The notes below the pieces were generated by a model that saw only the letters and a program-made list of their open reading frames with translations, was not told the origin of the DNA and did not search any database. The position numbers and the translations under genes are program-made. Shown piece by piece: positions 26,155 through 35,392 of a DNA stretch of 64,000 bases. Numbering within the stretch: position 1 is the first letter of the stretch; each line of letters starts with the position of its first letter. Origin of the DNA: an uncultured Clostridia bacterium (GTDB taxonomy: Bacteria; Bacillota; Clostridia; Oscillospirales; Acutalibacteraceae); assembly GCA_946183365.1 (NCBI GenBank), contig CAMHAH010000010.1, positions 1 through 64,000 of the forward strand, written 5' to 3'.

Positions 26155-26922
26155 ATGCGGTGCTTATACAGAGAGAAAAGATACCTTTGCGGAGACTATC
26201 TCGAGGTCGATATTTACCCCGTTTATAAAAAACAGCACGGGCGCTCAAAAAAAGCAAAGCCGACCTCGGACGTGCAAAAGCGACTCAATCAGCGTAACGC
26301 AGAGCGTAAGTTGATACGCTTGCTCAACACGAATTTTACAAAGCATGATATACGCTTTGACCTCACATACGACGCGGATCACTACCCGAACTCCCCAGAG
26401 GAGGCACAAAAGGAGTGTCAAAACTTCATCCGTCGCGTAAAGTACGCACGCGCAAAGCGCGGCTTACCCGCCTTGAAATATGTCTTTGTAACCGAGATCG
26501 GCAAGCGGAGCGGGCGACTTCATCACCATATTGTAATGAGCGGTGGTATGGATATAACCGAGCTCGCGGATATTTGGGGGCGCGGATATACCTCCGCGAA
26601 GCCTCTGCAATTCAACGATCAGGGTATCACGGGTATTGCAATATATCTCGTTAAGGAACCAATACTCGGTAAAAGGTGGTGCGCGTCGCGCAATCTGAGC
26701 AAGCCCGTAGAGAGCGAGCGTACCGGGCAGCTCCCTCAATATCAGGTGCGAGAGTGGAATTATTCGGGTATGGATAATAAAGCGGAAATCGAGCGTACAT
26801 ACGAGGGCTTTACCCTCACGGATATAAAGCCTTTTTACAATCAGGTCAACGGCGGCTATTATGTCACCTTGCGGCTACAAAGGAACAGGAGGATTAAAAA
26901 TGCCGGTCGAAAAAAACGATAG
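26155..26922 (+). CDS. HUH-type replication initiation protein
   Basis: 255 residues. The HUH metal-binding motif is GRLHHHIVMSGG near 125-132, and YLVK near 165 fits the tyrosine motif YxxK of rolling-circle Rep proteins. The N-terminal RKLIRLLNTNF and FDLTYD segment forms the first strand of the Rep fold. It should nick one strand at the origin and stay covalently attached. No helicase, primase or polymerase gene is present in this prophage, so replication probably depends on host machinery after nicking. GGAGG lies 10 bases before the ATG. Relaxase is the alternative reading, but there are no mobilisation genes nearby. Confidence 0.8.
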   Translation: MRCLYREKRYLCGDYLEVDIYPVYKKQHGRSKKAKPTSDVQKRLNQRNAERKLIRLLNTNFTKHDIRFDLTYDADHYPNSPEEAQKECQNFIRRVKYARAKRGLPALKYVFVTEIGKRSGRLHHHIVMSGGMDITELADIWGRGYTSAKPLQFNDQGITGIAIYLVKEPILGKRWCASRNLSKPVESERTGQLPQYQVREWNYSGMDNKAEIERTYEGFTLTDIKPFYNQVNGGYYVTLRLQRNRRIKNAGRKKR

Positions 26923-27202
26923 AGTGTTGCTGTGCGACGGAAAGCCCGTAAAAATTGAGCATGATGTATCTTTCTTGAGCGGATTGAATACGTCCGAGGC
27001 GGTCGAGGCACTTAAGAGTTTAAGCATAACAATCAATGCAACTGTACAGGGAATAAAGTCTTTTTCGAAGCTCCTCGGTATCAATGAACAGCGCAGAAAC
27101 AAGAAACTCACCAACAGAGTTAAGCACCTCGCAAAATATGCGAGAAAAAAGCGAGACAGAAAGAAGAACATAAAGAGGGCGTTAAGTTATGAATTATTTT
27201 AA
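26900..27202 (+). CDS. Unknown small phage protein
   Basis: 100 residues. It starts at the ATG at 26900 (AGGAGG 8 bases upstream) and overlaps the Rep gene by 23 bases. The C-terminal third is very basic (KHLAKYARKKRDRKKNIKR), likely nucleic-acid binding. It overlaps the following regulator gene by 14 bases. I do not recognise a family. Confidence 0.6.
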   Translation: MPVEKNDRVLLCDGKPVKIEHDVSFLSGLNTSEAVEALKSLSITINATVQGIKSFSKLLGINEQRRNKKLTNRVKHLAKYARKKRDRKKNIKRALSYELF

Positions 27203-27629
27203 AGCGGCGGAGCAAGTTTTATCATCAGTGCCCGACCTTGAGCGGAGCCTCGCAAACCTCGAGCACCGTAAAGAGCGGTTATTGTCGGAGGGCTCGCCGC
27301 GCGGGAGCGCAGAGATTGATTTTGACAAGCCCTTTGTGGATACGCGGTACATCAACAAGACACTCACGGAGGCGCTCTCCTTGTCGGAGTGCGCCCGGTG
27401 CATAGACAAGACACGCTCCGACCTTGAAGAGATACGGGCGATCATAGAGCAGTTACCCGACGAGCTACGGCGGCTCGTCTTATTGTGGTACGTCGAAAAG
27501 AAACCAAAAGAGGAGATCATGCAGAGCATGGAGATATACTCAAACTCGACGATCTACGCCAAGAGAAACAAGGCAGTAGCGGCTTTTGCTTTGCTATACT
27601 ACGGCTCGCCCGCGCTTGCCTCGATTTAA
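27189..27629 (+). CDS. ArpU/RinA-like late transcription regulator
   Basis: 146 residues. The N-terminal half is helical. Residues about 95-140 (IEQLPDELRRLVLLWYVEKK, then EEIMQSMEIYSNSTIYAKRNKA) form a sigma-70 region 4-like helix-turn-helix, as in the ArpU family that switches on late phage genes. It is the last gene before the HNH-terminase block, the standard place for this regulator. The following 110-base gap ends in a terminator and probably contains the late promoter. Confidence 0.8.
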   Translation: MNYFKAAEQVLSSVPDLERSLANLEHRKERLLSEGSPRGSAEIDFDKPFVDTRYINKTLTEALSLSECARCIDKTRSDLEEIRAIIEQLPDELRRLVLLWYVEKKPKEEIMQSMEIYSNSTIYAKRNKAVAAFALLYYGSPALASI

Positions 27630-27697
27630 AAATCGAAAAAATGCCGTATAGAAATTTGCTTTTTGCGGTGTTAGAATTATAGCATAGATAACTACGA

Positions 27698-27729
27698 GAG
27701 GAACTCCTACGGGAGCTCCTCTTTTTTGT
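27698..27729 (+). terminator. Terminator between early and late genes
   Basis: Ten-base stem with one mismatch (27698-27707 with 27712-27721), TACG loop and TTTTTT. It would stop early transcription before the packaging genes; read-through or a promoter in the AT-rich 27630-27697 stretch must serve the late genes. Confidence 0.75.
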
Positions 27730-27739
27730 TTGGTGAAAT

Positions 27740-28054
27740 ATGAGGGCTTTTGCAAAGGACTTTTACCTATCCACAGCATGGCGCCGTATGCGGGCGTATA
27801 TCTTCACCCGAGATATGGGCTTATGTGTGCGGTGCGGCAGACCGGGCGAGATCGTACACCACAAGATACATCTATCGCCCGAGAACATCAACGATCTATC
27901 TATCGCGCTGGGCGAGGACAACCTCGAGCTGTTATGCAGGGAGTGCCACGCGATAGAACATGGCGAGGTACCACCGACAGCGGAGGGGCTCGTCTTTGAC
28001 AGCGACGGCAATCTCATAGAACAGGAGGCTCACTATGGAGCAGAAGGAATATAA
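27740..28054 (+). CDS. HNH endonuclease
   Basis: 104 residues. A compact HNH nuclease: CVRCGRPG, then IVHHKIHLSPENIND with the catalytic His, and LLCRECHAIEHG closing the zinc site. Next to a terminase, such proteins assist DNA packaging by stimulating terminase cleavage at cos sites in HK97-like phages. GGTGA precedes the ATG. It overlaps the next gene by 20 bases. Confidence 0.9.
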   Translation: MRAFAKDFYLSTAWRRMRAYIFTRDMGLCVRCGRPGEIVHHKIHLSPENINDLSIALGEDNLELLCRECHAIEHGEVPPTAEGLVFDSDGNLIEQEAHYGAEGI

Positions 28055-28298
28055 GCTCGTTATCTACACACAGCAGGGCACATTTGATATCGACGTCGTA
28101 TCGGAGAAAGAGAACTTTGACGCGGTGATCGCTGAGGCTCTCGATCAGGCAGGAACAGTATTGCTTAATCTCGCGGACGGCGGCTCGCTTGTCCTGACAG
28201 CGATCAATACCGTTGCGATAGCCGTGTATCTGAACGACGAGGAGAGCGCCGAGGACAGCGCAAGCGCTGAGAATACCCCCCGGGTCACAAAACTGTGA
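28035..28298 (+). CDS. Unknown small phage protein
   Basis: 87 residues, acidic, with a beta-rich core (YKLVIYTQQGTFDIDVVSE) and a Ser/Glu/Ala-rich C-terminus. GGAGG lies 7 bases before the ATG. It lies between the HNH and terminase genes. No family recognised. Confidence 0.6.
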   Translation: MEQKEYKLVIYTQQGTFDIDVVSEKENFDAVIAEALDQAGTVLLNLADGGSLVLTAINTVAIAVYLNDEESAEDSASAENTPRVTKL

Positions 28299-28390
28299 CT
28301 TCAAAAATATGAACCGCCGCTAAGTCACTTTTCTAACCCTCCGAGGCGCGTATAACCCCCTCCCTTTTGGGAAATTTTGGGAGGCATAGT

Positions 28391-28759
28391 ATGGAAAAAA
28401 CAAATATAAGCGAAAAAGACAAAGAGTTGAAAAGATTAAAAAAACTCTTTAAAGAAATGCCTGATAACTGGAAGAAAGTTAACGAAAAGTTATTTGTTCG
28501 GGCGGCAAACATGGCGATTTTTCTCTCCGAAATGGAGGAGAAGCTCACCGCCGAGGGGCTTATCGTATCAATGCAGCAGGGCGATTATGAGATTGAAAGG
28601 GCACACCCCCTCTTGCAACAGTACAACAGCATGGTGAAGAACTACAACGCCACCATTAAGCAACTGAGCGAGGCTCTACCGCCCGCCGCAGCCGAGACAG
28701 CGGGCTCCGCGCTTATGAAGTTTGTCACCAAACCTAAGAAGCCGACGAAAACCGCATGA
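28391..28759 (+). CDS. Terminase small subunit (P27 type)
   Basis: 122 residues. A charged helical N-terminus is followed by the P27-like helical core with MAIFLSEMEEKLTAEGLIV and ERAHPLLQQYNSMVKNYNATIKQL. The small subunit recognises phage DNA and hands it to the large subunit. The ATG at 28391 has GGGAGG upstream and is preferred over a start eight codons earlier. It overlaps the large subunit by ATGA. Confidence 0.85.
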   Translation: MEKTNISEKDKELKRLKKLFKEMPDNWKKVNEKLFVRAANMAIFLSEMEEKLTAEGLIVSMQQGDYEIERAHPLLQQYNSMVKNYNATIKQLSEALPPAAAETAGSALMKFVTKPKKPTKTA

Positions 28760-30405
28760 ACTACGTCCGAGAATACTGCGATAAGATCCACAGCGGCGAG
28801 ATTTTAACCTCCCACCGCGTGATGGCGGTATACAAGCGCCTCGTAGCGGAAATGAGCAACTCTGACGCTCCGTATTACTTTGACGAGGAGATCGGCGAGC
28901 GCCCGATCGCATTTATCGAGACGTTTTGCCGACAGTCGCAAGGTGTTCTCGGCGCACCGATACAGTTAGAGCTTTTTCAAAAAGCATTTATTCAAGCCCT
29001 TTTCGGCTTCATCAATAAGGAGACAGGCTTTCGCCGCTTTCGCGAAACTATGTTTTTGGTCGGACGAAAGAACGGCAAAAGTACGCTCCTCGCCGGTATC
29101 GGCTTATATCTCCTCGTAGCGGACTACGAGGGCGCCGCTGAGATATACAGCGTCGCTACCAAGAAAGACCAAGCGAGCAAGGTGCTCACCGAAGCTCACA
29201 ACATGGTCAAACAGTCGCCGGAGCTCCGCGCCGTAATCCGCAAGCGCCGCAACGACCTTTACTTTGAGGCTACCTCCTCGAAATTCGAGGCGCTCGCCTC
29301 CGACTCTAACACACTCGACGGCTTGAACTCTCACGCCGTTATCATAGACGAGCTCCACGCGATCCGCGACCGCAACCTTTACGACGTAATGAAGCAATCG
29401 ACGTCAAGCCGAAATCAGCCTCTTGTCGTGATGATAACCACCGCGGGCACCGTGCGCGAGTGCATATTTGACAATATGTACGAGTACGCGTGCAGGATCG
29501 CCGACGGCGAGCTCGAGGTCGACGACTTCCTCCCGATTTTGTACGAGCTTGACGCCCGCGAGGAGTGGACTAATCCGCAAATGTGGATCAAAGCCAACCC
29601 CGGACTCGGAACGATCAAGAAATGGGAAACGCTCGCAAAATTTGTACAGCAAGCGAAAGACGACCCCGGCTTTTTACCGACCGTTCTTTGTAAAGACTTC
29701 AATATCCGCGAAAGCGAAAGCACCGTCTGGCTCTCTTTTAATCAGATCAGAAATCTCGCGACTTTTGATATGGCGGATGTTTTCAATACATACGCGATCG
29801 GAGGTTGCGACCTATCAGCCACAACAGACCTCACCTGCGCTACGCTGCTGATCCGCAAGCGCGGCGACACGACGGTTTATATCGTGCAGCATTATTTCTT
29901 ACCTCAAGCGAAGATTGACAAGCTCGCCGAGAAGAACACCCAAGAAGCCCCCTACAAAGTGTGGGCGGAGCGTGGGCTACTCACGATATGCACCGGCGCT
30001 CGCGTTGATTTCTCTCAGGTAACGGCATGGTTTGTGCAAATGCGCGAGGAGTACAAGATCGACGCCTTTAAGGTCGGTTATGACCGGGCGCTCGCGGGCT
30101 ATTGGGTAGACGAAATGAAAGCAAACAGCTTTGATATGGAACCCGTCGCTCAGGGACCATTCACATGGTCACAGCCTATGCGCGAGCTCGGCGCGGCGCT
30201 CACCGATAAGATCGTCAACTACAATAACAACCCGATACTCGCATGGTGCCTGAGCAATACCGCCGTTAAAAAGAGCGGAGTCAACAATATCCAGCCCGTC
30301 AAGATCACCGAAAAGAGGCGTATCGACGGCATGGTATCGTTGCTCAACGCATGGGTAATCTATGTGAAATTCTTTAATGACTTTATGTACTGCGTAGGAG
30401 TATAA
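28756..30405 (+). CDS. Terminase large subunit
   Basis: 549 residues. The packaging ATPase has a Walker A-like GRKNGKST near 100 and Walker B IIDELHAI near 195, followed by a TTAGT coupling motif. The nuclease domain has GGCDLSATTDLT near 355, KVGYDRALAG near 440, and acidic residues for two-metal cleavage. It pumps DNA through the portal and cuts it. Normal length for HK97-type phages. Confidence 0.95.
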   Translation: MNYVREYCDKIHSGEILTSHRVMAVYKRLVAEMSNSDAPYYFDEEIGERPIAFIETFCRQSQGVLGAPIQLELFQKAFIQALFGFINKETGFRRFRETMFLVGRKNGKSTLLAGIGLYLLVADYEGAAEIYSVATKKDQASKVLTEAHNMVKQSPELRAVIRKRRNDLYFEATSSKFEALASDSNTLDGLNSHAVIIDELHAIRDRNLYDVMKQSTSSRNQPLVVMITTAGTVRECIFDNMYEYACRIADGELEVDDFLPILYELDAREEWTNPQMWIKANPGLGTIKKWETLAKFVQQAKDDPGFLPTVLCKDFNIRESESTVWLSFNQIRNLATFDMADVFNTYAIGGCDLSATTDLTCATLLIRKRGDTTVYIVQHYFLPQAKIDKLAEKNTQEAPYKVWAERGLLTICTGARVDFSQVTAWFVQMREEYKIDAFKVGYDRALAGYWVDEMKANSFDMEPVAQGPFTWSQPMRELGAALTDKIVNYNNNPILAWCLSNTAVKKSGVNNIQPVKITEKRRIDGMVSLLNAWVIYVKFFNDFMYCVGV

Positions 30406-30406
30406 C

Positions 30407-31660
30407 ATGGGACTTTTCGATAAGATATTCGGCAAGAAAACCGAAAATGTAGCGACGCAGGGATACTACAAGCTACTCAATACATGGCAGAGCTCCTTCA
30501 CGCCTTTTTCGGGCAACGCCTACGAGGTAAACACCGTGCAGGCGGCGATCGACGCCTTTGCCCGCCGGGCGGCTTTGGTACAGCCGCGGCATATCCGACG
30601 TAGCGGTGATACGATCATCAACGTAGCGGATAGCAAACACAACCGGCTCTTGCAAATACAGCCTAACCCCTACACTACGGCGTACAAATTCTTTTACCGG
30701 ATCGCCACGCAGTACAAACTATACCACAACGCCTTTGTATATCCCGTATGGAGCCCCGACACCCTCGAGATCGAGGCTTACTACAACATCAACGCGAACT
30801 CAGTCGAGCTCTTAGAAGCGCAGGGCGAGCTATACGTCCGTATGACATTTGCGAACGGTAACAAGTATGTATGTCCGTACACCGACTTGATACATATAGG
30901 GTCACACTTCAACAATAACGACATTTTCGGCGAGAATAACCGCCCGATCAAGCCGGTGCTCGAAACTGCGAACAAGTTTAATCAAAGCATGGCGAAATTC
31001 GCCGAGCTCGTAGCGGTCATACGCGGCATTTTGGAAGTAACCGCCTTATCAAAGGACGAGGACGTCAAATTACAGCGCGATAAATTTATTGAGGACAACC
31101 TCACGATAGACAATAACGGCTCCGGCGTTATTGTCACCGACCAAAAGAGAAAGTACACCCACATACAAGATAAGCAAACGCCGATACCATCGGGACAGCT
31201 CGCGTATATCAAGGGCGAGATTTACGACTATTTCGGCACAAACGACGCGATTATCCAAAACAAAGAGACGCCGGAACAGGCGGAGGCGTACTACAACAGT
31301 GAGCTCAAGCCGTTTTTTGAACAGCTTACACAGGCGTTTACGTCCGCCGACTTCACCGGGCGCGAGCTCGGTTATGGTAACATGATCGTTTTTGAGGGCT
31401 CCACTCTGCAAAACACGAAAATCTCCGAAAAGACCGCCGCACTAAAATTCCTTGCGGATATCGGCGCGATCACCGTCGACGACGTGCGAGTGCTTTACGG
31501 CATGGCTCCGCTCGGCGGCGAGGAGGGCAAGCGAAGGGTGCAGACCTTGAACATGGTCAACGCCGCAAAAGCAGACGAATATCAGCTCGGGGAGGGCAAC
31601 AACCCGCCCGAGGATAACCCGCCCGAGGACGGGACAGAGAACAACACCGAGGAGGAGTAA
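30407..31660 (+). CDS. Portal protein (HK97 family)
   Basis: 417 residues. The dodecameric portal forms the DNA gate at one head vertex. It starts MGLFDKIFGKK, contains NTVQAAIDAFARRAALVQP and a long central stem region. It ends in an Asn/Pro/Glu-rich tail with repeated NNPPED units. The spacing to terminase is 1 base and to the protease 2 bases. Confidence 0.92.
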   Translation: MGLFDKIFGKKTENVATQGYYKLLNTWQSSFTPFSGNAYEVNTVQAAIDAFARRAALVQPRHIRRSGDTIINVADSKHNRLLQIQPNPYTTAYKFFYRIATQYKLYHNAFVYPVWSPDTLEIEAYYNINANSVELLEAQGELYVRMTFANGNKYVCPYTDLIHIGSHFNNNDIFGENNRPIKPVLETANKFNQSMAKFAELVAVIRGILEVTALSKDEDVKLQRDKFIEDNLTIDNNGSGVIVTDQKRKYTHIQDKQTPIPSGQLAYIKGEIYDYFGTNDAIIQNKETPEQAEAYYNSELKPFFEQLTQAFTSADFTGRELGYGNMIVFEGSTLQNTKISEKTAALKFLADIGAITVDDVRVLYGMAPLGGEEGKRRVQTLNMVNAAKADEYQLGEGNNPPEDNPPEDGTENNTEEE

Positions 31661-31662
31661 CA

Positions 31663-32295
31663 ATGCCTTTTACCCCCGATAAAAGAGAATATCGCAGTTT
31701 TGGCGGCTTTGATACCGCTCAAAATGAACAAGACGACAAGCTCACGCTCCGCGGCGTAGCGATCGTCTTCAACCGTCCTACCGTTTTGTGGGAAAAGGAC
31801 GGTATCGAATACAAGGAAGTGATCGCGCCGGGCGCTCTCGACGGGTGCGATATGAGCGACTTTATCCTCAACTGCAATCACGGCATGAACGACGGTACCG
31901 TGTACGCCCGTACTCGTAACGGCTCCCTCCGCTATGAGATTACACCGATGGGCGTATCTATCGAGGCAGACCTCGACGCCGAGGACGAGAGACACAAGAA
32001 CCTCCACCGCGACGTATGCAAGGGGCGCGTCGATAAAATGAGCTTTTCGTTTATCGCACGCGAGTGCAGTTATGACCGCGAGACGCATACCCGCACGATC
32101 CTCAAGATCAAGAAATTATACGACGTTTCGGCGGTGGACTTCCCCGCCTATAACGATACAAGCCTCACGACAGCAAGGGACTTTTTCAGCGCGGAGCACG
32201 CGAAAGAGTTTAAGGCTTTGGAGCAAAGCTCTCTCCGCCGTCGTCGTTTAGCTTTAGCATTAAAAACTTATGAAATTTCCAACAAAGGAGTGTAA
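31663..32295 (+). CDS. HK97-type prohead protease
   Basis: 210 residues. The U35-type serine protease has the catalytic His in LNCNHGMN (about 73) and the Ser in KMSFSFIARE (about 128). It matures the capsid by cutting off the scaffold segment of the major capsid protein. It sits between portal and capsid genes as expected. Confidence 0.92.
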   Translation: MPFTPDKREYRSFGGFDTAQNEQDDKLTLRGVAIVFNRPTVLWEKDGIEYKEVIAPGALDGCDMSDFILNCNHGMNDGTVYARTRNGSLRYEITPMGVSIEADLDAEDERHKNLHRDVCKGRVDKMSFSFIARECSYDRETHTRTILKIKKLYDVSAVDFPAYNDTSLTTARDFFSAEHAKEFKALEQSSLRRRRLALALKTYEISNKGV

Positions 32296-32301
32296 ATCGT
32301 T

Positions 32302-33486
32302 ATGAAAAGAAAGAAAGAAATTCTCACCCGTATGGCAGAGATCCGCGCTAAGCTCGAGAGCGACGAAGCTCTCACCGAGGATCAGATCAAGGACCTCGAG
32401 ACCGAGGCTCGCTCCCTCGAAACAGAACTCGCACAGATCGAGCACCGCTCTCAGATCGCCGCCGGTATCAACGCCGGCTCCGTCGAGACCCGCGCTGCCA
32501 CACCTAACCCGATCACCGGAGAAGTACCGGGCGCAACTCCTCCCGCCGGAGGCGGAGAGGATAGCCGCAATATTGTGGATACGCCCGAGTATCGTAGCGC
32601 GTGGCTCAAGAATATGAGAAACCTCGAACTCAATGCCGCCGAGCAGAGAACTATCACCACCGCCGACGGCTCCGCGGGCAAGGCGGTACCTACCACCACT
32701 CGCAACAAGATCATCGAGAAGGTGCACCAGTATTGTCCTATGCTCGATAAAATCGACCTCCTCCGTGTACCGGGCGGCGTGAAAATCCCCGCCGAGGGTA
32801 CCACCGTCGATGCGAAAACACACACCGAGGGCGCGCCGATCACCGGCGACGCAGACACCATTATCGCCGTCGTTCTCTCCGGCTACGAAGTGACGAAGCT
32901 CGTCACGATCTCCAAGTCGGTCGAGAAAATGACAATCGACGCTTTCGAGGACTGGCTCGCTCGCAAGGTCGGCAGAAAGGTCGCCGAGAAAATCTCCGCT
33001 TTGATTTTTAACGGCACCGGCACCAACGAAGCGCAGGGCGTTAATGCGATCACATGGAACGCCACGAACTCCGTCACCGTTGCGGTGAGCGCCTCTCCAA
33101 CAGCCGCAAACATCAAGACGCTTGTCGGCTTACTCAACGGCGGCTATGACGACGGCGCGGAGTGGTACATGAAGAAACAGACTTTCTTCACGGATATTCA
33201 CCCGCTCATGGACAACAGCAAGGACAATATCGTTACCTACGATCCCGCGACCGGCAAGTATCGCATTATGGGCTATCCCGTCAACTTTGATGACAGGCTC
33301 ACGCTCCACGAGGCTATTCTCGGCGACTTCTTCCTTGGCTATGTCGGCAATATGCCGGAGGACGTTACCGTTACTTCCGATTTTGTCGTGCGCGAGAACT
33401 CCTACGACTTCCTCGGGTGTGCTATGTTCGACGGCAAGGTGCAGGCTACCGAGGCTTTCGTTAAGCTCGTAAAGGCTACCGCGTAA
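32302..33486 (+). CDS. Major capsid protein (HK97 fold)
   Basis: 394 residues. The first about 75 residues are a charged coiled-coil scaffold (delta) domain that the protease removes. The remainder is the HK97 fold: KVHQYCPMLDKIDLLRVPGG, ITGDADTIIAVVLSGYEVTKL, EKISALIFNGTGTNEAQG and a C-terminal VVRENSYDFLG. It forms the icosahedral shell. AAAGGAG lies before the ATG. Confidence 0.93.
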   Translation: MKRKKEILTRMAEIRAKLESDEALTEDQIKDLETEARSLETELAQIEHRSQIAAGINAGSVETRAATPNPITGEVPGATPPAGGGEDSRNIVDTPEYRSAWLKNMRNLELNAAEQRTITTADGSAGKAVPTTTRNKIIEKVHQYCPMLDKIDLLRVPGGVKIPAEGTTVDAKTHTEGAPITGDADTIIAVVLSGYEVTKLVTISKSVEKMTIDAFEDWLARKVGRKVAEKISALIFNGTGTNEAQGVNAITWNATNSVTVAVSASPTAANIKTLVGLLNGGYDDGAEWYMKKQTFFTDIHPLMDNSKDNIVTYDPATGKYRIMGYPVNFDDRLTLHEAILGDFFLGYVGNMPEDVTVTSDFVVRENSYDFLGCAMFDGKVQATEAFVKLVKATA

Positions 33487-33500
33487 TCGGGAGGTAACGT

Positions 33501-33806
33501 ATGGTCGGAATATCCCATCAATTCATCAAGGATATACGCGACCGCCTCCGTATCAAGCATACCCGCTTTGACAACGAGATATCCGACCTAATAGGAGAGG
33601 CTCGCGCCGATCTCCTATTAGGCGGTATCCTTGCCGATAAAGTAAACGACGAGGGCGATATGCTCATAAAGCGAGCGATCGCAACCTACGTTAAAGCGGA
33701 GTTTGGACTTGATAATGCTGACGCCGAGAAGTACCGCGCCGCCTATATGACGATCAAAAAGCACCTCATGCTCTCCAAAGACTACACCGTAGCGGAGGAG
33801 GGATAG
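33501..33806 (+). CDS. Head-tail connector protein (gp6-like)
   Basis: 101 residues, all helical: IRDRLRIKHTRFDNEISDLIGEARADLLLGG matches the gp6/gp15-like adaptor family that forms the ring under the portal. Normal size and position directly after the capsid gene. Confidence 0.85.
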   Translation: MVGISHQFIKDIRDRLRIKHTRFDNEISDLIGEARADLLLGGILADKVNDEGDMLIKRAIATYVKAEFGLDNADAEKYRAAYMTIKKHLMLSKDYTVAEEG

Positions 33807-33810
33807 AGAT

Positions 33811-34116
33811 ATGCTTTTTCGAGATATAGGCTATCTTTGCAACGAGGTAGAGAAGCTCGACAGCCTCCGTAAGCCGTACAAGGTGTACGAAAAGCAAGAG
33901 GTTTTTCTCAATGAGAAAGGCGTCAAGCGCAACGAGTTTTACCAAGCGAGTGCACAGGGCTACCGCCCGGAGCTTTGCGTGGAAATCCGCGCCGCAGACT
34001 ACAACCGCGAAACGCACCTTGAATATGACGGCGTTATGTACCGTATCTTGCGCTCGTATCCCGTCAAAAACGAGTGTCTCGAGCTGATATGTATATCGCT
34101 CGTTTCCGACGGATAG
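33811..34116 (+). CDS. Head closure protein (SPP1 gp16-like)
   Basis: 101 residues, beta-rich: KPYKVYEKQEVFLNEKGVKRNEFYQA then EIRAADYNRETHLEYDGVMYRILRSY, the pattern of the phage head-tail adaptor family. It seals the filled head. Usually an HK97 gp10-type gene follows; here the tail terminator gene follows directly. Confidence 0.82.
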   Translation: MLFRDIGYLCNEVEKLDSLRKPYKVYEKQEVFLNEKGVKRNEFYQASAQGYRPELCVEIRAADYNRETHLEYDGVMYRILRSYPVKNECLELICISLVSDG

Positions 34117-34125
34117 GAGGCGGCT

Positions 34126-34509
34126 ATGGTAAACACAAAGGCGGTTATCTCCGCTCTAACGGATCGCGTCAACAAGATACTCCCGACGTACTACGAGGAG
34201 GCGCCCTCGAAAGCCGCGGAGTATCCGTATGCCGTGATAAACGGTATCAACATCATCACGCTCGAGGAGTCGGGCGACTTGACCTCTTTCTATATCGACC
34301 TTTGGGGCGACGAGAAAGCGCAGGGCACCACCGAGGCACTCGAGGGGCTTTGTGATACGCTCCGCAACGAGCTTGAGGGAGAGGTCATATATGTAGCCGG
34401 TCAATTCGGGCTACATATCGGCTTTGATAATCAAAACAGTTTAACCGACAGCGAGTACGACCTTGCTCACCGCAAGCTCTCGCTCTCGGCAAGAATTTTC
34501 TACTTTTAG
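34126..34509 (+). CDS. Tail terminator protein
   Basis: 127 residues. The pattern SALTDRVNKILPTYYEEAPSKAAEYPYAVI with a following beta sheet resembles the gp17/DUF3168-type tail-to-head joining family that caps the tail tube. Its place just before the major tail protein supports this. Confidence 0.75.
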   Translation: MVNTKAVISALTDRVNKILPTYYEEAPSKAAEYPYAVINGINIITLEESGDLTSFYIDLWGDEKAQGTTEALEGLCDTLRNELEGEVIYVAGQFGLHIGFDNQNSLTDSEYDLAHRKLSLSARIFYF

Positions 34510-34518
34510 GAGGAAATC

Positions 34519-35364
34519 ATGGTAAAAAATCTCACAACTAAGCAGGTCGAGTCAATTCAGATTGACGAGGGCTTGATCTTCCTCAATTACGGCTTGCCTA
34601 CCCAGCGCTTGCTTGCGCCCACACGCGGCGGCGGTGAGTTTGCCGCGACCGTTACCGTGCGCGATATCGAGTTTGACGGACGCCATGGCAAGACGGATTT
34701 ACAGGCGATCGAGGAGCAGGGCGCGACTCTCAAGGTAACTACCCTCGATATGTCGCAGGAAAACCTTGCGCTCGCAATTCCTAACTGCGTGATCGCGGAC
34801 GACGACGGCAAGACAATCCGCAACCCGCGCACCGGCGTAGTTACCTCAGACAGTTACATCGAAAATGTGACTATGTTCTGTAAGACTATCGGCGGCAAGT
34901 ACAAGAAGATCACGATCTACAAGGCATTGCACGAAACCGGCTTTACCGCAAAGGCGGTACAGAAAGCCGAGGGCGAACTTGCTCTCGAGTTTACAGCTCA
35001 CTACAGCAAAGACGACCTCGACGGCGAGCTTTGGGAGGTTAAGGACGTCACCTCGTACGCCGCTCCGATCTTCGTTTCTGCTAAGACAAAAAGCTCGTCA
35101 GTTCTCACGATCACATTCAACGAGGAGCTTTCAAGTGTCGGATTAACGCAGAACGACTTTACTGTCGTTCAGTCAGATGTTGAAAAACAGATCAACGGAG
35201 CGGCGCTCAACGGCACCGACGCAAAGACGATCGAGCTCGCAGTGAGTGGACTTGCGGCGGGAAAAACAATCACAGTAGCGTATACCGTGGGCACCCTCAA
35301 GGGTAAGAACGGTATTGCCGTGCAGAGCTTTACCGCGCAGCCCGTCGAGAACACGCTTACATAA
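34519..35364 (+). CDS. Major tail tube protein with C-terminal Ig-like domain
   Basis: 281 residues. Residues 1-180 are a tail-tube fold (INYGLPTQRLLAPTRGG, ETGFTAKAVQKAEGELALEF). Residues about 185-281 are a separate bacterial Ig-like domain of the SwmB/Big_5 type (IFVSAKTKSSSVLTITFNEE ... LAAGKTITVAYTVG). Such decorations stick out from the tail shaft and may bind cell-surface sugars. AGGAGG lies 6 bases before the ATG. Confidence 0.88.
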   Translation: MVKNLTTKQVESIQIDEGLIFLNYGLPTQRLLAPTRGGGEFAATVTVRDIEFDGRHGKTDLQAIEEQGATLKVTTLDMSQENLALAIPNCVIADDDGKTIRNPRTGVVTSDSYIENVTMFCKTIGGKYKKITIYKALHETGFTAKAVQKAEGELALEFTAHYSKDDLDGELWEVKDVTSYAAPIFVSAKTKSSSVLTITFNEELSSVGLTQNDFTVVQSDVEKQINGAALNGTDAKTIELAVSGLAAGKTITVAYTVGTLKGKNGIAVQSFTAQPVENTLT

Positions 35365-35392
35365 GATTTAAGGATTTAAGGAGGAACCAACT

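Noticed and set aside
26155..26922. Relaxase of a conjugative element
   Set aside because: HUH motifs fit, but there are no mobilisation or type IV secretion genes, and the surrounding genes are all phage genes.
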